A DNA stretch of 64,000 bases from positions 1 through 64,000 of the forward strand of contig JXTB01000430.1 in assembly GCA_002914805.1 (NCBI GenBank), read 5' to 3'. Below, one piece after another: positions 9,939-21,673 of this stretch (within the stretch, counting starts at the first letter, position 1; each line of letters starts with the position of its first letter). The position numbers were made by a program, and so were the translations under genes. The notes under the pieces were generated by a model. The model saw only the letters and a program-made list of their open reading frames with translations. It did no database searches and was not told where the DNA came from. This stretch comes from Parasponia andersonii. Lineage: Eukaryota > Streptophyta > Magnoliopsida > Rosales > Cannabaceae.

Positions 9939-11520
9939 TTATCTGCCAGTGCGAGCTAACTTATATGTCTCAGGTCGAATGATGGCATCAATAACATACG
10001 GTCCTTCCCAAGAGGGTCCAAATACTCCGTGCTCTTTATTATTAGGTAAGACTTGCCGAAGAACAAGGTCACCAACTTCAAATCCTCTTCGTCTGACTTT
10101 AGAATTATAATATCGAGCAGTGCGCTGTTGATATGATGCAATTCGAAGCTGAGACTGCTTGTGCCTTTCTTTTAAAAGATCGAGCTCAATCCTCATTAGT
10201 ATTTTGTTGCGATCTTGCTCATAGGTTGATCGTCGTAGAGAGCTCGCTCTAATTTCAACCGGAACCATTGCTTCATATCCGTAAGCTAAAGAGAATGGAC
10301 TTTCTCCGGTAGTTGTTCGTTGAGTGTTACGATAAGCCCATAAAACTTCAGGGAGTACCTCTAGCCAAGCTCCTTTATGCTCTTCCAACTTTGCCTTTAT
10401 ATTGTGTTTAAGTATTTTATTTATCGCTTCGGCTTGTCCATTGGCTTGTGGATGAACAACAGCGGAGAAATTGTTCTTGATGCCTAAGTTGTTACAGAAA
10501 TTATGGAACTCATCGCAGTCAAATTGTTTCCCATTATCAGAAATTATGGTATGTGGTATACCATAACAACATATTATAGATTTGTAAACAAAATCTATCA
10601 TCTTTTTTGCAGAAATGGTACTCAAGGCTTCAGCTTCTGTCCACTTGGTGAAATAATCGACTACGACCACTGCATACTTCAATTCACCTCGCGCCAATGG
10701 AAGCGTTCTGATAATATCAATTCCCCATACTGCAAATGGCCATGGACTGGTCATCGGAGTGAGAGGAACAGGTGGTATTCTAGGAACAGTTGCAAATCGT
10801 TGGCATTTGTTACACCTCCTAGTAAATTCCATCGTATCCTTCTTCATGGTCGGCCAAAAATACTCTTGTCGTAGAATCTTGTTCGCAATTGCCTGTCCCC
10901 CGGAATGATTTCCACATATTCCTTCGTGAATTTCCCTCATAATGTAGTCTGCTTTTTCTTCGCCGACACATAACAAGAACGGCGCACTAAAACTTCTTCG
11001 ATAAAGCTTCTCGTCATAGATAACATAGCGAACTACTTTTATTCGAAGTCGCTTTGCGTTGTCTTTGTTTTTGGGGAGATCTTCATTTTGTATATACTTT
11101 ATTCTAAGATCTATCCACAATGATTTTTTATCAACCGTCATAGCTATTTGGGGCTCTACTTCGATACTTGGTTTTGTAAGAAACTCGACAGGGACCACCT
11201 TTAGTAATTCGACATCTTTTGTTGAGGCGAGTTTAGCTAGAGCATTTGCCCTAATATTCTTAATGCGAGGAAGAAGTTGAATGTTATAAGCAGTGAATGT
11301 CGAGAATAATCTTTGTACCTCCTGTAAATAAGTCATCATTCTCTTTCCTCTTGCTTGATACTCACCGTTCACTTGACAAACGACCAGCTGGGAATCACTG
11401 TATACCTCAATCATTTCGACCTTCATTTCTTGTACGAGCTTTAGCCCAGCTATCAGTACTTGTACTAAGCCCGCACCAACTCCACTCTCGTTTGACGATC
11501 CATCGACATAAAGTTTTCAC
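9939..11520 (-). pseudogene. Tat pol, 3' part: second RNase H and integrase
   Basis: A 495-codon open frame (9939-11426) with more coding sequence upstream of it. The start is an archaeal-type RNase H domain: Y-V-D-G-S-S just upstream of the open frame and Y-S-D-S-Q-L within it. Its usual closing A-D-A-L-A-K-L motif reads A-N-A-L-A-K-L, so one acidic residue is lost. The integrase has an H-x3-H...C-x2-C zinc motif. Its D, D, E core residues lie in contexts W-G-I-D, I-S-D-N-G and Q-A-E-A. The tail is the G-D-L-V-L-R type seen at gypsy integrase ends. The integrase is the best preserved part of the element. Confidence 0.93.
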
Positions 11521-12790
11521 AATCTGGATAAATCTGTAACAGGTTTTTCGATTACTTCTGTGGGAAGATTGACATCATATGTGAACTCTGCAATGAAATC
11601 TGCGAGAGCTCGGGGTTGAAAATCAATGTCGAACTGACTCAACTCAATTGCCCACTTAAGTAGTCATCCTAAAGCCTCGGTTTTTTGCAGAACCTACTTT
11701 AACAGAAAGTTCGTGAAAACTTTGATGGTGTGCGCATGAAAATAAGGTCGAAGTTTCCTGGATACGACAATGAGTGCTAATGCCAATTTCTCAATCTCTG
11801 GATATCTTGTTTCGGTATCGAGTAGTCTTTTACTTACGTAGTACACTGGTCGCTGTATCTTTTCATATTCTCGAATTAATGCAGCACTTGTCATATATTT
11901 AGAAATAGCGAGGTATAAATATAATTCATCCCTAGATTTGGCTTCGACAAGAGTGGAGGAGAACCCAAGTGTATTTTTAATTCTTGGAATGCCTGTTCGC
12001 ATTCTCCCATCCACTCGAACCTCTTCGAATTTTTCAATACTTCAAAGAATGGTTAGCACTTATCCGTCGACCTGGATACAAATCGACTCAATGCGGCCAC
12101 TCTTCCTGCCAGGCTCTGCACATCTTTGGGTTTGCAAGGAGATTGCATATCAATCAGTGCTTGTATCTTCTGAGGCTTTGCTTCAATACCTCGCTGATTG
12201 ACCATGAAACTCATAAATTTTCCAGATCCAACCCTGAATGCACACTTCTGGGGATTCAGCTTCATTTGATACTTTCGGAGAATTTTGAACATCTCATCAA
12301 GATGTTTGATGTGATCTTTGGCTTTCTTCGACTTTACCAATATGTCGTCAACATATACCTCCATTGTCTTGCCGATTTGTTTTACAAACATCATGTTGAC
12401 AAGATGCTGGTAGGTTGCTCCTGTATTGATGAGTCCGAATGGCATCTTCTTGTAACAGTATAATCCTCGATTAGTGATGAACAAGGTATGCTCCTCATCT
12501 AGCTCGTACATGGGGATTTGATTGTATCCAGAATATGTATCCATGAAACTTAAGAGTTTATACCCTGACATCGCATCTACAAGTTGGTCGATTCTTGGAA
12601 GGGGAAAGTTGTCCTTCGGGCATGCTTTGTTAAGATCGGTGTAATCGATACACGTTCTCCACTTCCCGTTGGGTTTCTTTACCAAAATCGGGTTAGCAAG
12701 CCAGTTCAGATAAAAAGATTCCCTGATAAATCCAATTTTAAGCAATTTTTTTACCTCTTCTTTTAACGCGACGTAGCGTTCTTGATTCAT
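11521..12790 (-). pseudogene. Tat pol, reverse transcriptase and first RNase H
   Basis: The reverse transcriptase (12053-12790) shows K-P-N-G-K-W-R, D-L-N-K-A-C-P-K-D, M-P-F-G-L and the catalytic Y-V-D-D. A stop follows after S-T-D-K-C near 12053. The RNase H part resumes in another frame (11694-12014, with Y-Y-V-S-K-R-L-L and E-K-L-A-L-A-L) and ends at another stop. The stops and shift mean no continuous polyprotein can be made from this copy. Confidence 0.94.
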
Positions 12791-12883
12791 AGCTCTTCTT
12801 TTCTACCGTACAGGCTTCTTTGTTGGATCTATGTTAAGATGATGGCATATGATATTCGGATCGATCCCGACCATGTCCTAATG

Positions 12884-13573
12884 TTACCATGCGAAGACAT
12901 CCAAGTTAGATTTCAGGAAAGCGACAAATGAAGCTCGCACAGGTTCTTGAAGTTTCGCTCCAATCTTTAAAATCTTGGAGGACCTGTCAAATGGCAAATC
13001 CTTTAAGTCTTCAATGGGTCCAGTTTTGACCTCTCTATCGATTTCTCGAGGGTCGAGGTCTTCGCTTGTCGTTCTGATTGACGTTTCGCCTGACACTTCG
13101 ACTGACGTTTCGCCTGACGCTTTGACTGTCGTTTCGCCTGACGCTTCTCTTTGTAGTTAGACCATCATTGTGCGAGGTGTTGCATCCTTTACTGCGAGCT
13201 TTAAAGAGTTGTTGTAACAAGTCCGCGCATCATATTCTTTTTCTCGCACTTCGCCTACTCTTTGTTGAGTCGGGAATTTCATAGCGAGATGATAGATCGA
13301 TGTTACTGCTCGAAGTTCCCTCAGTATTGGTCTTCCCAGTACAACATTGAATGCAGAGGGGTAATATGCAACCAAGAATTGGATCATTACCGTTAAAACC
13401 TTAGGATAGGTTCCAACGTTAACCATTAACTCAATCATGCCCATAGGCATTATGCTGTTACCAGTGAATCCGTAAAGTGGAGTGACGGCAGGCTTTAAGT
13501 CGCTTTTATTTAACCTCATCTTCTTAAAGGTGTCGTAGTACAGGATGTCAATAGCACTTTCGTTATCGACCAA
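12884..13573 (-). pseudogene. Tat protease and linker to reverse transcriptase
   Basis: The protease part (13157-13573) has the D-I-L-Y-Y-D-T-F and V-V-L-G-R-P-I-L blocks of gypsy aspartic proteases. The active-site triplet, normally D-N-G or D-S-G, reads D-N-E, a substitution expected to abolish activity. The linker (12884-13150) encodes octapeptide-like repeats of type S-G-E-T-x-x, mirrored in the DNA as 24-bp units at about 13079-13150. It then has an I-G-A-K-L...F-L-K-x-N-x-D-V-F-A-W block typical just before gypsy reverse transcriptase. Confidence 0.88.
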
Positions 13574-13904
13574 TACTCGTCATAACTGCGTGCTTCCACA
13601 ATTGATCTTTATGACTAATGCATCATTATGTGGATAATGGACCTCCCTCGCATCTTGTTATGTGAAGGTAATATCCATATCCGGTACTCGCTGAAGCTTT
13701 CGTGGTCGTTGTTCAAGGTGCATGATGTTGGTCAATGGCTGCTGCCGAGCTTCTCGTGCATACCTATCCTGTGCTCTCTTGGAATCTCCACCAACGTGCG
13801 ATCCTCCGAAAATAGTTCACACCTCGTACTGAATATGTTGAGGTCACTATCGGTTTTCTTCTTGCCTTTTATTATTCTATTTAGAGTGCTACCATAACCG
13901 CCCT

Positions 13905-15606
13905 TCTTCAATTAATCTTTCGATCTCATCTTTCAGGGCAAAGCAGTTATTGGTATCGTGTCCAATGTCATTGTGATACCGACAAAACTTATTGGGGTCG
14001 CGCCTCGCTCTATCTCTTTTCATCGGTTCCAGTTGACGATATTGCTCCTATTGGTTTGTGACCGCATTGATATGATCTATGAGTGCGTTCAATTCAGTAT
14101 AATTATTGAACCTCATGAAAGCTCTTGGAATCTCCTACTTATCCTGTTTGGGCTGCTTCTCAGTCAATTGTTCATTACTCATTTTGTTCGACTTCTTATC
14201 ATTATTGTTATTGTTTGTTGTCGCATCTTTGGCAGCATCCTTTTCGTCTTATGAAGGTTTTCGCATGAAGATTCCACCCTTAGATGTCGACTAACTCTTC
14301 GATAGAAGTCTTCAAGGGTTCTGCATTCTCACTCTAATAACTCTTCCCAGAGTTTAGTTTCTGGTCGTACCCCAGCCATCATTAGAGTTAAAACTCCTCC
14401 CTCAGGTGGGTTATTGACCTTTACCAACTCTGAGGTAAAACGATTTAGGTAAGATCGTAGAGTTTCCTTCGAGCCTTGCAAATAGCAAACAGACTTACCA
14501 GTGGAACAGTACTTCTTTGCGGCCTGGAATTGCCTCAAGAATACAGTCTGAAGCTGTTGCTATGACGAGATTGAACCAGACTTGAGTCCTCGGAACCACT
14601 TCTTCGCCGCTCCTGTGAGAGTTACAGCAAAACATCTACAACATGCGAGATCATCAACACGATGAAGTTCTATCAGGTCACTGAAGTGATCCATATGGTC
14701 CTGTGGATCAGTTTTCCCATCAAAAGTGTTAATGGTGGGAAGTTTAAATCCAGCAGATAAGGTGGCAGCTTGAACCTCCTCGCTAAATGGCGATTAATGA
14801 TACCCATCAGCGAGCTCATCGTCCTAACCAGTAAGTGCATCTAAAGCAATCCTCAGATTATGAACATCGATATTCAGAGAGAGAATATTCTCTCTTACTT
14901 GTGGTAGGAGTGGCCTCTAATTGTTGTCACGATATAAGGCGGGTTGGTTCGGTAGGGTCTGCTGCGACTTTAGGGATTCCAATGAAAGAATGCGACGAGA
15001 TCGACTTTGGTCATTGTGATGCGATGTAGATCGCTCCTGACTACATCGCTGATCCAGATGTTATCTCAGGTTTATAGGATTCTGTCGAGATTCCCTACTG
15101 ATCCTTTCAAAGACACTCCTCGATTGACGTTTTTGCTCGTGTTCTAGATAATCATTATTGATGGTTGTTCTCAGGGGAGGTTGTCCACGATCACGATCAG
15201 AACTTTTAGTACCAGATACTAGAGGCAAGTTTGCGACCTTACCTTTTCCCTTGGAGATGCAATCTCCTCGACGCTCCTGCCGGGCTTTAGGTTGGTCGCG
15301 GTTTCCTGTCTCCAGAATCTGAATTCCTCTCTCAGTTTGTTAAGTAGGACGTTCTCAGGGACGTTCGTGTTGTGGTAGAGTTAGCATTTGTCCCTCAGCA
15401 AGTCATCGTAGAGAGTTATTAATCTGACTTGTAATTTGCTGAAGGTTCACCAGTACTTCCTCTATGCGATCCTGTCTCTGGACAATATTTTCCAGTGCGG
15501 TCACGGCATGCTGATTCTGAGCAGGATCTACCTGTGCAGCAGCGGTACTTTGAGGATGATTTTGGCTAGTTCCGATGTTTCTGGTAGTGCTTCTGGTGTT
15601 TGCCAT
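13905..15606 (-). pseudogene. Tat gag, interrupted
   Basis: The frame begins with ATG at 15604-15606 (M-A-N-T-R-S-T), 61 bp inside the 5' LTR, and is open to 15403. The retrotransposon gag core is recognisable at 14329-14538 (R-Q-F...K-E-T-L-R-S-Y-L-N-R-F). A C-x2-H...G-H-D-T-x-x-C nucleic-acid-binding motif followed by L-K-D-E-I-E-R-L-I lies at about 13905-14050. Stops and shifts separate the parts. Confidence 0.85.
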
Positions 15607-15649
15607 TGTTGAAAGAAGCGGAATGGACAAACTTTTCTGCCGGAATAGC

Positions 15650-15667
15650 TCTCTTTCCAGCACCAAT
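15650..15667 (-). promoter_or_regulatory. Primer-binding site region of the Tat element
   Basis: The minus strand next to the 5' LTR reads ATTGGTGCTGGAAAG, with TGG close to the LTR edge as expected for pairing with a tRNA CCA end. I cannot assign the tRNA from sequence alone. Confidence 0.6.
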
Positions 15668-16337
15668 TGTTGACGGAGGTTTTGTCAACAATAAATTTGA
15701 AAAAATTGCAAAATGTGGCTTGTGTGTGAAAATGGTTAATTAATCAAAGCAAACAAAGAGACAAGGATTTTATAGTGGTTCAGCCCCAAAAAAGATAGGC
15801 CTATGTCCTCTGTTTTTTTTACTATTTTGTGGAAAATTACAAGAGCTCAAAATTACCATGTGTTGTCTGGAAAGAAGAAGCAAGAGTTTAAAAAGTTCCC
15901 CAAAAGATCCAAAAGATAAAAGATCAAAGATCTAAAAGAATTCCTCACTAAAACATTAAACTCCCTTTATATAGGTGAGGATAGCTCAATGTTTCCAATT
16001 GTGAGAATGGGTAACTGTATAATCAGAAAATATAATTCGAGTAACAATATAATTGGGTAATAACTTAAATGAGATGATTGGTCGATTTTTAAAGAGAAAC
16101 TTTTGTTTCCCTTTCTTTGTAGGTTACCCGTTTGACGAAACTTAGTCTAGTTTCCTTTTCATTCTGGTCGCACTTAACTTTTTCGGAGAAGGTCGCACTA
16201 ACTTATACAGTGGAGGTCGCACTAACTCTTTCGATGGAGGTCGCACTTAATTTTACTCATGTGACCTGACACGTTCATTTGGTCAACTTTATACTTTTTG
16301 GTATTGACTAACATATAGAATTTTAGACCGCACAACA
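15668..16337 (-). repeat. 5' LTR of the Tat element
   Basis: 670 bp, TGTTGACGG...CACAACA. The 49-bp array at 16166-16265 has one full and one partial unit. The TATA motif on the minus strand is at 15966-15973 (plus strand tttatata). This LTR would hold the element's promoter. Confidence 0.95.
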
Positions 16338-16342
16338 ATAAT

Positions 16343-17144
16343 CATATTTATATTTTATGCATCATCGTAATTCATAGGACATTACGTTGTGTTTATGTAC
16401 TTAAGTGGATGACTTGCCTTTTGGAAGTTTGGAAGTTGGTCCGAGCCTCCTAGGAACACATCGGCTGTGGTTAGGGAAGCTTATTAGTTATTAGTAACGC
16501 AGGTCCCATCAAGTATATGGTAGACACGTGGCAGTTTAATGACGCCGCTGTGTAGAAACGGGCTTGGCTCCTAGGCCCACAATCAGCTGGATTTCGATTG
16601 AATGGCTATGATCCATTGGCCCATCTATAATATCCATAAAAATCTCTGGAGTTTCATGATTTTGTCGCCGCTTACTCCATAACTCTCCCTGGCTTTTTCG
16701 TTTTCTTTTAATTTTTTTTTCCTTGTTCCTGAAAAGTTAAAAGAATAATAAGGTTTAGATTTTAGATTATTAAACTTTGATAATAAACTTTCTAAGTCGG
16801 TCAGAGAAATAAATGAAATACTTTGGGCACTATATAATTGAATGTAAACGAAGTGTTTTGTTTTTAAGCATCAAATATATAGCTTTCAAGAGTTTGTAAA
16901 GAAAATGGCTTAGAAACCTAAAGCCGTATATTAATGTGGAAAAAGATAACCATTAATCATCTGAGGGAGGACGTATAGTTTAAAAGTATCTAACTCCATT
17001 TTCTTTCAGACTGAAGATATTACATGTAGATAGTACTCTATTGACACGAGCATTTCTATTTTCATGTAGCAACAAATATTTGTAAGAATAAAAGTAGGTA
17101 TTCCATGCGTTATTTATTGGAGCAGTTAATTTAGATATTTTACT
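16343..17144. other. Intergenic DNA, no gene seen
   Basis: AT-rich sequence after the Tat insertion with somewhat higher GC at 16430-16680. I find no frame, RNA gene or repeat I can support. Confidence 0.5.
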
Positions 17145-18673
17145 TGTTGGATTTAAAAACTATTTTTGCAGTGGAAGATCGGCCTAGGAATAATAAACAA
17201 TTTTCTCAAAATAATTGACTATGAGTGCATAGTATTAATTCATAGTAAATAAAAATAAACAAATAGAATATATCTAATACACTTATTAGCAGATTCTAGC
17301 TTAGCTCTCTTCTAAACCACGATCTTCCAATCCAAGCTTCAAGCACAACTAGATGAACGTGTGGGCGTTGCGTACAATTTCTTAAATTCACACTTTAGGT
17401 CCTTACAATTTTCTCAACACATGATATTGCAAAAGAAGACACTCTTATTTTTCTCTCTAGTTTGTGGAAGCTCTGTAGAAAATGATACATAANTTAGATA
17501 TTTTAAATTCAAAATTTAAACAAATTAGGAAACTTATCTCTCCATAAATTTAAATTAATTAATTCAAAATTAATTAATTAATAACAATCATTAATTACAT
17601 ATAGATAAACTATTTATCTAGACAGAGTGTGCAGTAATAAAATAATGTAATATCCAGTATAGTGTTTGTAAGAAGTAGAATTGAGGACCTATGAACCTGT
17701 AATTCAAGCTCTAATAAATTATGGTAATTGATTAAACTCTTTAATTAATTTTTCTAATTTATTAATTCCAATATTACTCCACTAAAAATCTGGAATTGCA
17801 CTCTTAAAATTCTAGAATTAATTTACTTAGAAAATATCGAGCAGTCCATCGATTTAATCATTACATGTAGTTCAATCTTCTATAGACAATTCATAATTGG
17901 AACTAGGTTATATTCCGTTTACCTATCTAATTACATCTTTATCCGTGTGTACCATTGATTCTCTAATGAACAATTAATTTATAAATCTATTATAAACTGA
18001 GCATTCAATCTGTTCAAATCCTGAATTAATACACAAAGGAATCATCTTTCTAGCTTCCTAATGGAAGTAATAGATTCCATATCTGTAAGCTATATTCCCA
18101 GCTACTCATCTCATCGTGCTCTCAATATATAAATATTTTAGTCTGTTTAGGAAACAAACTTTTACCAAGTATGTCAAAGAACATAATGTAATAAATAAGA
18201 GTCTATAACTACTTTAGATTAAGATTAATTTACGTATGATCATCTAGTGACATTATTTAAACTGTCAATAATTAACGGAATTTATGTGAGATTCAAATCA
18301 TGTCTGGCCTAGTCCTATATAATCAAATTATATAAAGTACTTCTATTGTGATGTCAACACATCAATAGTCCGAATAAGACTATTATATTCTCAGTATTAA
18401 TGGACCGTACTAATAATATTTAATTAAAGATTTCAAAATTTAATTAATTATTACGGACTATATTTAGTTTATTATCCATAAATTTAATCCTTATGTGTAT
18501 AACACTTATATACTAAATTTATATATTTACGTAAATAAATTAGGAATTTTCTGATATTTAAAGACATACTAATTATGCACAAATTTAAATAAAAAAATAT
18601 CATTTTATTAATTCAGCAAATATCATATATATATATATATATATACATATTTTAGACCATATAAACCCTGACA
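17145..18673. repeat. Possible solo LTR (copia-like)
   Basis: A non-coding block of about 1.5 kb that opens with TGTTGGATTT and closes with ..AACCCTGACA, so it has TG..CA ends and a general look of a long plant copia LTR. The flanking 5-mers (ttact and tttca) do not match, and I see no partner LTR, primer site or coding region. The single N at 17493 lies inside. Weak call. Confidence 0.35.
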
Positions 18674-18682
18674 TTTCACATT

Positions 18683-18774
18683 CGAGCTATGCATATATTT
18701 CCAAGCACTTAACTTTGACGTTATTATACGCGAGCTATGCATATATTTCCAAGTACTTAACTTTGACGTGATTG
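18683..18774. repeat. 48-bp tandem duplication
   Basis: Two copies of a 48-bp unit beginning cgagctatgcatatatttcc, at 18683 and 18731, with few differences. It follows the possible solo LTR and is non-coding. Confidence 0.9.
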
Positions 18775-20655
18775 TACTAGCATATACATATAATTTGTAG
18801 CTAGTATAGCTACATAACCCAATTAGTTTTGTAAAAACCTAGGTCCTAGCCGAACTTGCTTATTTTCGATGCTACCAAGTTTGTAGTGTACAGGTATGAG
18901 CAGTGCATTGCTAGCTACGTACTTTAGTCAGAAGTTATCTAAAAAAGTTACTTCTAACTTTTAAGTATTTTTGTATGTTTGTTTTGAAAAATAATTATTT
19001 TTTAAAAAATCAAATTTAACTAATAAATTTTACTTATTTTAAATAAAAAAATAATTTATACATTATAAGAGTTGAACTCACGATCTAATATCCAATCACC
19101 GTTCCACTCTTATTTTCTCTATATAAATCATGTCATTAGTGTTAGAGGCAGAATATATACCACGCCGTTATAAAGGGGGTAATAGCCTTCATTTGTGTAC
19201 TAGTAAATTGGGGAAAAATTAAAGAATATATAAAAAAAGGGTTATGGATTTTTTTTAATAAAAAAACATTGAGTTTTTGTTATATCAAATAAAAGCTTGA
19301 ATTTTCTTAATTCCATCAGTCAAAATTTTGGGTTTCTAATTATATCAAATAAAATTTTAGAGATTTTAAAATCTAATCAAATTGAAACTAAAATAGATAT
19401 TTAATCAACGAATATATAATATGATTAAGATACAATTTTATTTTTTAAATATTCTATGCTCATGAATTATTTTTTAAAAAATTTATTTTAACTAAAAAAT
19501 CAATATTTTCAATATAAAATAATATAATTTTCGATCGTTTAGGGTGTTTGTCAATAATTCGCCCAATTAGAGTGCTAACCAACATATATAACCTCACATA
19601 ATTGAACATGATAGTATACACTAAGAAAAAATGGGACAATTAACTTATTTTGCCGACTAATTTGAGTTAATTTTATAATTCAAATGTTTTATTTGATATA
19701 AGTAAAATTTACGTTTTTTTTTTTCCTAAAATTAAACAAAGACGGATTTGTTTTTATATATAATCGAAAACCCAGGATTTTTTTTGCTAAAATTAAAAAA
19801 TTCAGAGTCTTTTCCGATAATAACCAAAAAAAATGTAGCAGTTTAGAAACATTAATTACAAAACAGATCAAAATAAATTATGAAAATTTTTTCTTGAAAA
19901 CTGTTTTACTATTAGCCACTAATTAGTTAGTTGCCAAATGTATTTGATCAACGTCTAAAGCACCAGTAACAAAGTTTTTAGTGACTAAATTACACAACTT
20001 TTGCAACTGAGAGTAAGCGTCGAGCTTCAAGTGACAACGCGAGAAACATTCTACGTTGCAAATAATTTATGGTAATTAGATTCAAGTCTATGTGACTAAG
20101 TATCTAGTGCTTGAAAGTGATTTGGTTTGTTTAGATTAACATCTGCCAGGGTATTGTGGATTTATTTCTTTGGGTCTAACAGAAATCCGTGTTTATACAC
20201 CACGCATAGTAGTATACAATTCATTTGCAATTACTATTATTTGTACGTTATGCAGAAATATCAAATATTCTTTTGCATAATCCGTTACTAGCCCTTCGTT
20301 TTGTGTACTTGTTATAATTCATCTGACAATAGTAGAATCAGTCTTTTAAATTGGCAAATAATAAAAATTTGTGGTTGAATTTCACGGGCATACGTTTCGG
20401 ATATGTTAATAGAAACTTTTTTGAAGAGAATGTTAATAGAAAATATTTTACTTAATGCAAAAAAAAAAATTCATAAATATATGTATGTATAAATATAATT
20501 GAAGAAAACAAAAAGTATTAAAACTGGTAAGATGAAGATTAAAGTGACAATCAGAGGGTGGAACAAATTAGGAAGCGGGTACAGCTCATGACTGGGCAGC
20601 CAGCCATGAAACGACACAATTGGTCAGACTGAAACACTGAGTCTGACTCGTACGG
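18775..20655. other. AT-rich intergenic DNA
   Basis: No supportable gene. Many poly-T and poly-A tracts, and repeated phrases of type 'aaaattttgggttt', suggest old, unclassifiable repeats. Confidence 0.5.
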
Positions 20656-20680
20656 TCTCTCTCTCTCTCTCTCTCTCTCT
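20656..20680. promoter_or_regulatory. (CT)n tract upstream of the AT-hook gene
   Basis: A (CT)12-13 run about 580 bp before the ATG at 21260. CT/GA repeats are frequent in plant core promoters and 5' leaders. The link to this gene rests on position only. Confidence 0.35.
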
Positions 20681-21259
20681 AATCTTACCCACGTAAAACC
20701 TACACGTTCCTTTCATACTCTTTGGTCCGAAACCACAACCATAGTTAGAGAACAGACTTTAGCCTCAAGAGGCTCTTATATTTTGGACCTCATTTCTTAT
20801 TGGTACTCCTTGTCTTGTCATTTCTTCTGTAAGTTAAAAGAGTAGAATAGCTCTCAATTAAACAAAAGCAAAAACAAAAGATGATTATTAATTAGTGGCC
20901 GCCTTATTTTATTATTTTTAGCTTTAAAGAATCGTTTTTATTATATTTAATAGATGGTCTCTATTTTTCTAATTGGGTCTTATCTTGTATGGGAGAAAAA
21001 GATGGGGTTTAATGGGGTTTTCTTCAGTACATAGTTATCGATCAGTCAAAGATACGAGTCATAGTAGTTGCTTTTCCCTTTAGCCCCTTAGGATTTATTT
21101 GAGAGAGAAAGAAGAAGAAGAAGAAAAACAAGAAATATATAAATAATATATATATGTATATGTATATGTATGTACATATTCAAATAAAAAAGACCAAAAT
21201 GGGTTAAATTTTGATTAAGGTATACTGATGATATATATAGGTAGATATATTTGATCGAT

Positions 21260-21673
21260 ATGGGTAAGAAGAAGCAGCAAAAAACGAAGGAAATTTCAGT
21301 AGCCGTAGCAGAAGCTTCATCGACCAAAGGAGACGAAACCCATCAACAAGCGCAGACTCAGACCTCAAGAAAGAGAGGTAGGCCTCGAAAAATTATTGAA
21401 ACAGCTGAGAAAAGTGAAGAGAAAGCAATAGAGTTGATAGAAGAAGCAGCTCGTGAGAAAGAACAAGTAGTAGTTGGGGTTGTCAGTACTCAAAGTCAAT
21501 CTAAGAAAGTCAAAGCCAGTGAAGGAGAGCAAGTACTATTACTAGGACAAGGAGAGACTCAGAAGCTAATTAAGGAAGAAGGAGGATCGTCAGCAGCCAT
21601 GGGAGGAGCTAAGAAGGAAGTACTCCCCAGAAGGAAAGGTAGGAGAAAAAACAAACCCAGAAAGAGTAGCTAA
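21260..21673 (+). CDS. Small basic protein with an AT-hook
   Basis: A single-exon frame of 137 codons, starting at the first ATG in frame (21260; an in-frame TTG nine bases earlier is not a likely start). Residues 37-44 are R-K-R-G-R-P-R-K, a textbook AT-hook core for binding the minor groove of AT-rich DNA. The N terminus is lysine-rich, the middle is Glu/Lys/Gln-rich and probably helical or disordered, and the last 15 residues are a second basic cluster (R-R-K-G-R-R-K-N-K). I expect a nuclear, chromatin-associated protein. I do not recognise a named family beyond the hook. The frame has balanced composition and a (CT)n tract upstream but no intron to confirm it. Confidence 0.55.
   Translation: MGKKKQQKTKEISVAVAEASSTKGDETHQQAQTQTSRKRGRPRKIIETAEKSEEKAIELIEEAAREKEQVVVGVVSTQSQSKKVKASEGEQVLLLGQGETQKLIKEEGGSSAAMGGAKKEVLPRRKGRRKNKPRKSS

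Larger units (their letters stand above)
5167..16342 (-). mobile_element. Complete Tat-lineage Ty3/gypsy LTR retrotransposon
   Basis: LTRs at 5172-5940 and 15668-16337 flank an interior with gag, protease, reverse transcriptase, RNase H, a second RNase H and integrase, all on the minus strand. Both outer flanks are ATAAT (5167-5171 and 16338-16342), a clean 5-bp target-site duplication. In plants, the extra RNase H between RNase H and integrase is known from the Tat lineage, and an antisense frame between pol and the 3' LTR points to Retand-like members. The LTRs differ at about 10 of the first 145 positions, and the coding frames carry stops and shifts, so the copy is old and not autonomous. 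Confidence 0.96.
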
